From Runella defluvii (GTDB taxonomy: Bacteria > Bacteroidota > Bacteroidia > Cytophagales > Spirosomataceae), in assembly GCF_014195535.1 (NCBI RefSeq), contig NZ_JACIBY010000025.1:1-64000 (forward strand): a DNA stretch of 64,000 bases, in the 5' to 3' direction. Each line of letters opens with the position of its first letter. The stretch's first letter is position 1. The notes under the pieces were generated by a model, which was given only the letters and a program-made list of their open reading frames with translations, was not told the DNA's origin and searched no databases. Below are positions 42,144-50,374 of the stretch, piece by piece. A program made the translations under genes and the position numbers.

Positions 42144-44669
42144 CTACCCCATGTTTTTGAGCATTTGCTCCAACGTGGCTATGTCGTTTATCAACACCTC
42201 ACGGGCTTTGCTGCCTTCAAATGGCCCGACGATTCCTGCGGCTTCGAGTTGATCCATGATACGACCTGCGCGGTTGTATCCCAATTTTAGTTTCCGCTGA
42301 ATCAGCGACGTACTTCCTTGTTGACTCACTACAATCACACGCGCAGCATCATCGAACATCGGGTCGCGGTCGGCCAAATCAATCGTTTCTTTGCCCCCTT
42401 CATCGTCATCTCCGCTAAATTCAGGCAAATGATAGGCCGAAGGATACCCACGTTGACTACCTATAAATTCACATACCTCATCAATCTCGTCGGTATCGGC
42501 AAAGGCACACTGAAGACGAATCATGTCTGAGCCCGTCGAAAGCAGCATATCCCCCATCCCGACGAGTTGTTCGGCACCGCCCGTATCCAAAATCGTTCGT
42601 GAGTCAATTTTTGACGTTACCCTAAACGAAAGACGGGCAGGGAAGTTGGCCTTAATCAAACCCGTAATGACGTTGACCGAAGGCCGCTGAGTAGCTACTA
42701 CCAAGTGAATCCCAATCGCCCGCGCCAGCTGCGCCAAACGAGCAATCGGCTGCTCCACTTCTTTTCCCGCAGTCATCATCAAATCGGCTAACTCATCAAT
42801 TACCAAGACGATATAAGGCAAAAAACGGTGCCCCCGCTCGGGGCTCAACTGTCGCTGGATAAACTTAGCATTGTATTCTTTGATGTTTCTCACACCCCCT
42901 TCTTTCAGCAAATTGTAACGGGTATCCATTTCAATACAAAGCGAGTTGAGCGTGTAAACCACTTTTTTGGTATCCGTAATAATCGCCTCTTCGCTATTGG
43001 GGAGTTTGGCTAAAAAGTGGCGTTCGATTTTGTTGAACAGCGTCAATTCTACCTTTTTAGGATCCACTAGCACAAACTTGAGCAAAGCAGGATGTTTTTT
43101 GTAAATCAAGGAAGCCAAAAGCACGTTTAGCCCCACCGATTTCCCTTGCCCCGTGGCCCCTGCCATCAGCAAGTGAGGCATTTTGGCCAAATCGGTGATA
43201 AAAAACTCATTGGAGATTGTTTTCCCCAAAGCTACTGGCAAATCAAACGTACTTTCTTGGAATTTTTTACTGGCCAATACCGACCGAATAGATACCATTT
43301 CACGGTTTTTATTGGGTACTTCAATCCCAATCGTTCCTTTGCCTGGCATAGGTGCAATGATACGAATCCCCAACGCCGCCAAACTCAGCGCAATATCGTC
43401 TTCGAGGCTTTTGATTTTAGAAATACGCACCCCCGCTTCTGGAATGATTTCGTACAATGTTACCGTCGGCCCGATGGTTGCTTTAATGCTCGCGATGCTG
43501 ATGCCATAATTAGCCAACGTTTCGACGATGCGGTCTTTGTTGGCTTCCAATTCCTCTGCCGTTACTTTCGACTGTCCTTCACCACGGTTATGGAGCAAAT
43601 CAAGCGTAGGATATTTATAATTGGCCAAGTCGAGGGTAGGGTCATACGGCCCGTGTAACTCCACCAATTCATCCGCTGCTTTGTCAGCATCGGAAAAAGG
43701 CACGACTGGAATCTTGGTCGTCGTCCCCGAAATAGGCATATCGTCTGTTTTATCTTCTTTGGCTGCCACCACTTCATCGGCATTTTCCACGATAAGCGTC
43801 AAGTTAGGAGCTGCTTTTGGCGTTTTAGGGGCTGAACTATTTGCCGTAAAATCAACCGTTTGTGCTTTTTCTTCAGGCTCATCTGCTGGTTTTGTTTCCA
43901 CTTTCGGCGGATTTGCTGGGGCAGGGCGTTCGTTGGGCACAGCGGCTTCCTCTTTTTCCTCCAACACTACCTCAATATCCACGGGTTGAACACGCTTTTT
44001 GATGGGGGTTTCAACCATTTCGGCAAACTCATCAAAAGAAGAAATACCGTGAAAATAAACCATGATAATCCCTAATAAGCCCAAAACAACAAACAAACCA
44101 CCAAAACCAATGTATTTGTTGAGCAAGGCGTTGATTTCGTAGCCTATGCCACCACATAAAAAACTAAGCGAGCCAGCCGTATCGGTCTGAAACACGAAGA
44201 AGCCAAAAAACAACCCAAGCCACATCAGGTAAATCAATACCAGCTGGGTAGTGCGCTGCAAGGGCAATAATTCACGTCCAAACGCGATTTTGACCCCGAT
44301 TAAAAACAGTAGAAACGGTAATCCCAAAGCGGCGATTCCAAACCAGCGGAAAATAAAGAAGTGTGAAAGCAAGAGCCCAAAAAAGCCCATGATGTTTTCG
44401 GTTTCTTTGACTGATACCCGCATTTTGGTGGTAAAAGCCGAATCGACCACACTCTGGTCGGCCGCGCCTGTGAATAGGTACCAAACAAAAGCACCAAAAA
44501 TATAAAGCGATAAAAATAGCAATACCCAACCCCAAACTTTACGGCTGCGCGGGCTTGGATTAAACGGAATTTTCATTTGCCTGCCTCCTCCGCTGGGTGG
44601 GGTAGGCGGGGGTGGTGTCGTCCTGCGATCTTGCTTCGACGAATTGGGAGGAATAACGTTTTTGGCCAT
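42144..44669 (-). CDS. ftsK: FtsK/SpoIIIE DNA translocase
   Basis: 841 residues from the ATG at 44667-44669 (MAKNVIPPNSSK). An upstream open stretch of 40 residues is not conserved in style. Four or five membrane segments (about 45-65, 92-112, 115-130, 142-160, 187-206) are followed by an acidic Pro/Ala linker (220-340) and the motor: Walker A GATGQGKS (504-511) and Walker B VLVIDELADLMM. The winged-helix gamma domain at the end (SLIQRKLKLGYNRAGRIMDQLEAAGIV) reads KOPS-like sites. It pumps chromosome ends at the division septum. Confidence 0.97.
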   Translation of the reverse strand: MAKNVIPPNSSKQDRRTTPPPPTPPSGGGRQMKIPFNPSPRSRKVWGWVLLFLSLYIFGAFVWYLFTGAADQSVVDSAFTTKMRVSVKETENIMGFFGLLLSHFFIFRWFGIAALGLPFLLFLIGVKIAFGRELLPLQRTTQLVLIYLMWLGLFFGFFVFQTDTAGSLSFLCGGIGYEINALLNKYIGFGGLFVVLGLLGIIMVYFHGISSFDEFAEMVETPIKKRVQPVDIEVVLEEKEEAAVPNERPAPANPPKVETKPADEPEEKAQTVDFTANSSAPKTPKAAPNLTLIVENADEVVAAKEDKTDDMPISGTTTKIPVVPFSDADKAADELVELHGPYDPTLDLANYKYPTLDLLHNRGEGQSKVTAEELEANKDRIVETLANYGISIASIKATIGPTVTLYEIIPEAGVRISKIKSLEDDIALSLAALGIRIIAPMPGKGTIGIEVPNKNREMVSIRSVLASKKFQESTFDLPVALGKTISNEFFITDLAKMPHLLMAGATGQGKSVGLNVLLASLIYKKHPALLKFVLVDPKKVELTLFNKIERHFLAKLPNSEEAIITDTKKVVYTLNSLCIEMDTRYNLLKEGGVRNIKEYNAKFIQRQLSPERGHRFLPYIVLVIDELADLMMTAGKEVEQPIARLAQLARAIGIHLVVATQRPSVNVITGLIKANFPARLSFRVTSKIDSRTILDTGGAEQLVGMGDMLLSTGSDMIRLQCAFADTDEIDEVCEFIGSQRGYPSAYHLPEFSGDDDEGGKETIDLADRDPMFDDAARVIVVSQQGSTSLIQRKLKLGYNRAGRIMDQLEAAGIVGPFEGSKAREVLINDIATLEQMLKNMG

Positions 44670-44840
44670 TAGATACTCGTTGTAGGGTTTCGTTACTAAT
44701 TCTTTTCGAGTTACTACTTTATCAAAAAATGCTAACGAAGAATAGACACAGTTATTGAGACCGTAGCACAAAAGCGTTCTACCGTACACAACTCACTCAG
44801 TATGAAGGTGTGCTGACGCACAAATGGGGTATGTGAAGCA

Positions 44841-45902
44841 CTAAACGAGGGATTGACAGATGCGCTTTGCCAAAGCGGGGCCTTCGTAAATGAAGCCCGT
44901 ATAAATTTGGACAAGGCTCGCTCCTGCCTCCAATTTTGCTTTGGCGTCTTCGGGAGAAGCAATCCCTCCTACTCCGATGACGGGAAAAGCCCGATTGGAT
45001 TTTTCACAAAGATAACGAATTACCTCAGTAGAACGATGCGTTAGGGGAGCACCACTTAGCCCTCCAGCTCCAATTTTTTTTACAAACTCATCATCTGTTT
45101 TCAAATCGGCGCGGCTAATGGTCGTGTTAGTAGCAATGACACCCGCGATTTGGGTCGTGGTGACTATCTCAATAATATCATCCAACTGGCTATCGGTCAA
45201 ATCGGGGGCGATTTTCAACAGAATGGGCTTAGCAGTGAGTGATGAGCGATGAGTGGTGAGCGATGAGTGGCCTGCGAGTTCGTTTGCTCTTTGCTTGAGC
45301 GCCGCCAAGATTTTCATCAATGGCTCTTTTTCTTGCAGGTCACGCAAGCCTGGGGTATTGGGCGAGCTCACGTTGACGACGAAGTAATCAACGGTATCGT
45401 AGAGAGCATCAAAGCTCTTCAAATAATCGTCGAGGGCGTCTTCGTTGGGAGTGAGTTTATTTTTACCAATATTTCCTCCAATCAAAATCGTTGTTTTGCG
45501 CTTTCTCAGGCGTTGGGCGGCGGCGGCAGCTCCGTGGTTGTTGAAACCCATGCGATTGATGATAGCGCGGTCGGGTTTGAGGCGAAACAAACGCGGTTTA
45601 TCGTTGCCATCTTGCGGTTTGGGCGTTACCGTCCCGATTTCCACAAAGCCAAAGCCTAAGCAGGCCAATTCATCCACCAATTCTGCATTTTTATCAAAAC
45701 CCGCCGCCAATCCCACAGGATTTTTAAACTTCAACCCAAACACTTCTCGCTCTAGCGAAGGATGTTCAAAATTGAATAATTGCTTTGAAATAAAAGGAAC
45801 GCCAGGAATTTGAAAGAAAAACTTGAGGGTTCCACAGATAAAATGATGCACTTTTTCGGCATCAAAACGGAAGAGAATCGGAAGGATGAGCCACTTATAC
45901 AT
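44841..45902 (-). CDS. pyrD: Dihydroorotate dehydrogenase (quinone), class 2
   Basis: 353 residues from the ATG at 45900-45902 ([20 protein letters not shown]). The N-terminal membrane-associated helix pair is that of class 2 enzymes. Flavin and substrate motifs are [55 protein letters not shown] (catalytic Ser region), KIAPDL, ATNTT and [27 protein letters not shown]. It oxidises dihydroorotate to orotate with quinone, step four of pyrimidine synthesis. A 14-residue insertion ([14 protein letters not shown]) just before [11 protein letters not shown] comes from a tandem DNA repeat (45237-45270) and sits in a surface loop. Confidence 0.97.
   Translation of the reverse strand: MYKWLILPILFRFDAEKVHHFICGTLKFFFQIPGVPFISKQLFNFEHPSLEREVFGLKFKNPVGLAAGFDKNAELVDELACLGFGFVEIGTVTPKPQDGNDKPRLFRLKPDRAIINRMGFNNHGAAAAAQRLRKRKTTILIGGNIGKNKLTPNEDALDDYLKSFDALYDTVDYFVVNVSSPNTPGLRDLQEKEPLMKILAALKQRANELAGHSSLTTHRSSLTAKPILLKIAPDLTDSQLDDIIEIVTTTQIAGVIATNTTISRADLKTDDEFVKKIGAGGLSGAPLTHRSTEVIRYLCEKSNRAFPVIGVGGIASPEDAKAKLEAGASLVQIYTGFIYEGPALAKRICQSLV
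45237..45270. repeat. 14-base tandem repeat inside pyrD
   Basis: GAGTGATGAGCGAT and GAGTGGTGAGCGAT are adjacent copies followed by GAGTGG. The unit is not a multiple of 3, so each copy codes a different peptide, but the net insertion keeps the frame. Confidence 0.8.
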
Positions 45903-45948
45903 GGCTACAAAGGTAAGGAAAATCAATAGGTATTTGTCGCCAATTAAC

Positions 45949-46698
45949 TCAATGTTTTACGCCCTGTTTTCTAAAATCAAGGTTTTGAAAGAAAAATAAA
46001 CGTATCGCGTTGATGTTTTTAAACCTGTTCCCAGCTGCCAACTGCTGATAGACGTTCATGTACCCTACCTGTAGATTAGTATGAGAATTAAAGTTGTAAG
46101 CCAGCCCGAGGAAAAGTCGATTTTGGTCAAAAACGTTGTAAACATTGTTTTTGGAAAGATTAATCATCGCTTCATTGTTAAGTTGTGCTGATAACGTTTT
46201 AGCGACGATTCCTTTTTTACTCAAAGGAATTGTGAGCATAAAATTGTATCGGATTCGTTCATCAAAACGGTATCCTTCGGCCAATTCGTTGTCATTTTTG
46301 ATTTTTCGACGGAAACGCTCTTCCAAACGAACCCACTGCATCGTACGAATTTTTCCGTAGCGGGTATGCCATTGTAATTGATGCCAGATTCGATGTTCGG
46401 GCTGAGAGACGTGGGCGTGGCCTTCTTCGGGAAAGTGATTGATAAAGGCGTAGCCATTGGTAAATTTTAAATCATCGTTAAAATAATACATCAAACCCAA
46501 GCGAATGATGCCTTTGGAGGGTTCTTTGACAAAATGTTCCGTCGTTCTAAAGTGGAAATCGCCCCAAACGCCCCATTTGTTAGAAAAACGTGTTTGGTTG
46601 AAGAAACCCATCCATACCTGGCTTTCGTCCGTGGCTTGACGGGCATTCTGAGCAAATAATGACGTGCTAATCAAGCACATGAGTAGAAGTTGTTTCAT
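45949..46698 (-). CDS. DUF2490 family outer-membrane-type protein
   Basis: 249 residues from the ATG at 46696-46698 ([16 protein letters not shown] signal, then [10 protein letters not shown]). The sequence [28 protein letters not shown] starts the DUF2490 domain. Alternating hydrophobic/aromatic strands ([22 protein letters not shown]) and a terminal aromatic strand ([12 protein letters not shown]) suggest a small beta-barrel. It starts 4 bases after the chrA stop, so it is tightly coupled to the chromate module, though its part in that process is unknown. Confidence 0.88.
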   Translation of the reverse strand: MKQLLLMCLISTSLFAQNARQATDESQVWMGFFNQTRFSNKWGVWGDFHFRTTEHFVKEPSKGIIRLGLMYYFNDDLKFTNGYAFINHFPEEGHAHVSQPEHRIWHQLQWHTRYGKIRTMQWVRLEERFRRKIKNDNELAEGYRFDERIRYNFMLTIPLSKKGIVAKTLSAQLNNEAMINLSKNNVYNVFDQNRLFLGLAYNFNSHTNLQVGYMNVYQQLAAGNRFKNINAIRLFFFQNLDFRKQGVKH

Positions 46699-46702
46699 CG
46701 GA

Positions 46703-47860
46703 TTAGAAGTAAATTTTAACCACAAAGCCGATGGCAGCGGCCACAAGAATGATGTGCGGTTCCTGAATTTTTTTGCTGTAAATAAGGGTCAATGCGGCCA
46801 CAAGTGCTAACAATGCTGTTGGAATATCCACAATACTACGGAGCCCAATCACCCCCACAGCCCCTACTAATGCCCCCACTACCGCCGCGGTGATACCATC
46901 CACAAAAGCTTTAATAGACGCGTTTTTGGCAATCTTTTGAAAATAAGGAGCAGGTAATACTGTGAATAAATAACACGGTAAGAAAGTAGCCAATGCGGCG
47001 ACTGTTGCTCCCCAAAAGCCACTGACCAAATAACCAATGAAACCGACCGTAATGACGACAGGCCCAGGGGTAATCATCGCTACCGCTACTGCATCAACAA
47101 ACTGCTGCTCTGTAAGCCAACCGTACTGTTGGACTACTCCCGCATGTAGAAAAGGGACAATTGCTAACCCACTGCCAAATACAAATGCCCCAGCTTCCCC
47201 AAAAAAAAGCGCAATTTTCCACAACAAAGCAGCATCATACTCCCAAAAACCCATTTGCAGCAGTAATAGGCTATTGGAGGTTTTGAAAAAAGACTTAGGA
47301 GGTGCCTTGACCAACATATACACCAAGCCAGCCACTACAAACAATCCTGCGTTTTCCTTTTTAGTAATAACCGTAATAATACAAGCCACAACAAAAAACA
47401 ACCAGAGCAACCAATTGTTTTTCAATGACGTAAGCGAAAACTTTCCGATGGATTTTTGAGTAAGTTTATACGAACTGACCGCAATAATGCCGATAACTGC
47501 GGCCCCTACCCCATAGAAAACCGCTTGCATCCAAGGCAGTCCACCAAATTGTTGATAGGCCATTCCGAGCAAGACGACCATTAAAAACGAAGGTAAAATA
47601 AACGCGCCACCTACCAAGGTAGCTCCCAGTACGCCATAGTGGACAAACCCCAAATAAATGCCCAATTGCGCCGCCAACGGCCCAGGCGCAAGTTGAGCTA
47701 ATGCCAACCCATTCTTGTATTCTTCTTCCGAAATCCACTGGCGTTTTTCTACCAAATCTTTGTGCATATAGCCCACTAACGCCACTGGCCCCCCAAACCC
47801 CGAATAGCCCAATTTCAGAAAATAAAGGGTGAGCTCTTTTAACGAATATTGATTAGCCAT
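46703..47860 (-). CDS. chrA: Chromate transporter, two-domain CHR family
   Basis: 385 residues with two CHR halves and about ten membrane segments. The first half has the hallmark GYSGFGGPVALVGYM (18-32) and LAQLAPGPLAAQLGIYLG. The second half has FGSGLAIVPFLHAGVV and AMITPGPVVITVGFIGYL. It would export chromate, probably in exchange for another ion, across the inner membrane. It lies 77 bases after a gene that fuses a ChrB-like domain with an AraC HTH, which supports the substrate call. The start ATG at 47858-47860 is the only one that keeps the first helix. Confidence 0.94.
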   Translation of the reverse strand: MANQYSLKELTLYFLKLGYSGFGGPVALVGYMHKDLVEKRQWISEEEYKNGLALAQLAPGPLAAQLGIYLGFVHYGVLGATLVGGAFILPSFLMVVLLGMAYQQFGGLPWMQAVFYGVGAAVIGIIAVSSYKLTQKSIGKFSLTSLKNNWLLWLFFVVACIITVITKKENAGLFVVAGLVYMLVKAPPKSFFKTSNSLLLLQMGFWEYDAALLWKIALFFGEAGAFVFGSGLAIVPFLHAGVVQQYGWLTEQQFVDAVAVAMITPGPVVITVGFIGYLVSGFWGATVAALATFLPCYLFTVLPAPYFQKIAKNASIKAFVDGITAAVVGALVGAVGVIGLRSIVDIPTALLALVAALTLIYSKKIQEPHIILVAAAIGFVVKIYF

Positions 47861-47937
47861 TGTCCATTGATTTTTCGGACAAAGTTTCTACCATTTGGGG
47901 CTGGAAAATAGAACAGAACTAACCTTTTGTATATTTT

Positions 47938-48765
47938 TTACTTTTTTGTTTTTCGATACAAAGAAGGATTGACGCCAATTATTTTTTTGAAAATACGGGT
48001 AAAATGGCTTTGGTCAGAAAACCCCGTTAAGTACGCAATCTCCGTCAGGGTATGGTCAGAGTTTTCTAACAAATCAAGGGCTTTTTCGATACGAAGCTTT
48101 CGGATATAATCGCCGTAGCTAACATTTTCAAAGTACTTCGAAAACTCCCTAGACAGGTACGCAGGGTTAATATCTAATTCTTTGGAAATATCTTTTAGTG
48201 ACAACTGGGTATCAATCTGGTCCTGAATCATCTCTTTCAGAGCAATCGCCCACGCTGGTTTTCGTCTCGTAGGATTTCTCTCCAGTGCTTTTTGCATCGC
48301 ACTTACCAATAAATCTTCAAACGGCGTTTGTAAATGCTTACTTCTATACAGGTGAGTCGCCCAACTATACAGTGCGTCATAGATAACCATTCCTTGTTCT
48401 AGTAAAGCGTGGTCATCTTTTATGTTATAGGCAAGTCCAGCCGAAATTGCCCACAACCCTGCTGCTTCGGGCGCAAAATCATGTCGGTCGGTATCAGCAC
48501 CTCTGACAATGCCCGCCATGATTTGCAGCGCATCGTCTTCAATGCCGTATTTTTCGAGGAGTGCATCAAACGTACACTTATCACCGTAATGCGTTAGTTC
48601 TACATTCGGAACATCAAAAGGGGTAGCATTTAATAGTTCGGCTTCTAAAAGCACTTGATCAAACGGCACAAAAATGAACTCTGCCTCAGGGTCAATACAT
48701 TTTCGTATAAGCCACGGACAGGCAATACGGTCAATTTTGGGGCGTTCACGGGTTATCCATTTCAT
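47938..48765 (-). CDS. ChrB-like domain fused to an AraC HTH; probable chromate-responsive regulator
   Basis: 275 residues from the ATG at 48763-48765 (MKWITRERPKIDRIACPWLIRK). Residues 1-150 match the chromate-resistance ChrB C-terminal domain: RERPKIDRIACPWLI, FDVPNVELTHYGDKCTFD, IVRGADTDRHD and AAGLWAISAGLAY. Residues 170-275 are an AraC-type DNA-binding domain (LSLKDISKELDINPAYLSREFSKYF, then LTEIAYLTGFSDQSHFTRIFKKIIGVNPSLYRK). In Proteobacteria ChrB and ChrA are separate genes with other regulator types, so here sensor and DNA-binding parts seem joined. It lies upstream of chrA in one transcript. Confidence 0.9.
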   Translation of the reverse strand: MKWITRERPKIDRIACPWLIRKCIDPEAEFIFVPFDQVLLEAELLNATPFDVPNVELTHYGDKCTFDALLEKYGIEDDALQIMAGIVRGADTDRHDFAPEAAGLWAISAGLAYNIKDDHALLEQGMVIYDALYSWATHLYRSKHLQTPFEDLLVSAMQKALERNPTRRKPAWAIALKEMIQDQIDTQLSLKDISKELDINPAYLSREFSKYFENVSYGDYIRKLRIEKALDLLENSDHTLTEIAYLTGFSDQSHFTRIFKKIIGVNPSLYRKTKK

Positions 48766-48901
48766 TTGTTTACTATTGAAGGAAATCAACGATGTAAAAT
48801 CTCTGGCACAAAAATACCTTCAAACAACTACTAATGGTCTTCTTTTTTTATCCCCACAGAATTTCTAAATTTCTGCCCAAACACCTCCCTAACGAAGGTA
48901 A

Positions 48902-48935
48902 ACCTGTCGGTCAGATTGAATCATAACCGACAGGT
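48902..48935. terminator. Inverted repeat after the RND operon
   Basis: A perfect 10-base stem ACCTGTCGGT (48902-48911) / ACCGACAGGT (48926-48935) with a 14-base loop, 8 bases beyond the stop of the outer-membrane factor. T content after the stem is modest, so it is a likely but not certain terminator. Confidence 0.6.
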
Positions 48936-48943
48936 AATGAACG

Positions 48944-50374
48944 CTATTTCCAGCCCCCACCCAAAGCACGATACAGGTTAACCGTCGTTTGTTGCTGCTG
49001 TTTTTGGGTATTGATCAGCACCAACTTCGCCTGCAACGCATTTTGTTGGGCAAAAAGCACTTCTAAATAAGACGCCCTCCCCGTTCGATACAGTTTGTTA
49101 GACGTTTCTATTGAACGAGTTAGCAACATCGCTTCCCGATTTTTGAGGTCAAACATCTGAGCCAAATTGCGTAGGTTGGCCAGTTGGTTGTTGACTTCGA
49201 TGTACCCATCCAAAATTGTCTTTTGGTAGTTATACAACGCTTCAATTTGCACGGCTTGCGCTCCATTGAACTGCGCGACAATGGCCGAACGATTGATAAT
49301 CGGGCCTGCCAAATTTCCAACTACGGAATAAGCCAACGACTGAGGCGTACTCACCAAAAATTTCGGATTAAATGCCTGCAATCCCACCATTCCTGTTAAG
49401 CTAAACGACGGAAAGAAGGCCGACCTTGCTGCCACCAAGTCGGCTTTGGTTGCGATAAGTTCCAACTCAGCCGCTCGAATGTCGGGACGGTTTTTGAGTA
49501 AGTCTGACGGCATTCCCGTTTGAATCTGCGCGGCAATCGCTCGCGAGAGTTGGTTTTTATCCCGAACAATTGGCTGCGGAAAGCGCCCAAGAAGCCCATG
49601 AATGGCATTTTCGGTCTCAGTAATTGCTTGTACAATAGCTACTTCCGTGTGTTGACTATTCAGAAGTTGGGCTTCAAACTGTTCTACGGCCAGTTCGTTG
49701 GCTGCTCCTGCTTGTTTTTGTACTTTTACAATTTTGAGAGCTTCTTTCTGTAAACCAATGGTTTGCCGAACGATTTCTCGCTCGTTGTCAAGTGCCAACA
49801 AATCATAATAAGCATTGGCAACGCCCGCCACCAAATTGGTCGTAATCCAATTTTTTGCTTCGACACTAGCCAAATAACGCGCTAAAGCAGCTTCTCGTTG
49901 CGTACGAAGTTTTTTCCAAATATCCACTTCCCACGAAGCCGTCAAGCCTACAAAAAAATCAGGGAGGTGGGTCGGAACGACTTTCCCCTCCACAATGTCG
50001 GTCGTGGCATTTCCTGCTCCGTCCATGGTATAAAGGCCAAATCGACGCAGAGCGGTTGATCCTCCTCCCCAAACCGTTGGTTTTAGCAGTCCTTCCGTGG
50101 CTCTCACGTTGGAACGCGCCATCTCAATCCGTTGAATGGCCGTCAGGGCATCAAAGTTATTGACCAACGCTGTTTCAATCAACGCGGTCAAGGTACTGTC
50201 TTGAAAATAGTCTCGCCATTGAATCTGGGCGCTGTTTGCGGTATCTGTTCTACTTTCAAACGTCGCAGGAAGCGGTTCAAATTCGCGTTGGGTAGCAATG
50301 GGCGGCACTTTACATCCCGCCATAACTCCACCCAACAGCAGGATGACTAGCAGATTTCTTGGTATTATATCCAT
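48944..50374 (-). CDS. RND efflux outer-membrane factor (NodT/OprM family lipoprotein)
   Basis: 476 residues. Lipoprotein signal: MDIIPRNLLVILLLGGVMAGC with Cys near residue 21. Two repeats of the TolC-like fold follow, with NSAQIQWRDYFQDSTLTALIETAL, NNFDALTAIQRIE and RPDIRAAELELIATKADLVAARSAFFPSFSL, a classic NodT-family block. It ends in the YRALGGGWK tail common to this family. It forms the outer-membrane channel for the pump encoded upstream, whose gene overlaps it by 10 bases. Confidence 0.95.
   Translation of the reverse strand: MDIIPRNLLVILLLGGVMAGCKVPPIATQREFEPLPATFESRTDTANSAQIQWRDYFQDSTLTALIETALVNNFDALTAIQRIEMARSNVRATEGLLKPTVWGGGSTALRRFGLYTMDGAGNATTDIVEGKVVPTHLPDFFVGLTASWEVDIWKKLRTQREAALARYLASVEAKNWITTNLVAGVANAYYDLLALDNEREIVRQTIGLQKEALKIVKVQKQAGAANELAVEQFEAQLLNSQHTEVAIVQAITETENAIHGLLGRFPQPIVRDKNQLSRAIAAQIQTGMPSDLLKNRPDIRAAELELIATKADLVAARSAFFPSFSLTGMVGLQAFNPKFLVSTPQSLAYSVVGNLAGPIINRSAIVAQFNGAQAVQIEALYNYQKTILDGYIEVNNQLANLRNLAQMFDLKNREAMLLTRSIETSNKLYRTGRASYLEVLFAQQNALQAKLVLINTQKQQQQTTVNLYRALGGGWK

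Noticed and set aside
44670-44789. 40-residue N-terminal extension of FtsK
   Set aside because: The family starts in a polar, Pro-rich stretch as at MAKNVIPPN; the extension has no conserved features.
47861-47881. TGTCCA ... CGGACA upstream of chrA as a fourth site for the sigma-54 regulator
   Set aside because: The halves are 9 bases apart instead of 4, there is no second site, and no TGGCAC element is near; the chrA start codon is directly adjacent.
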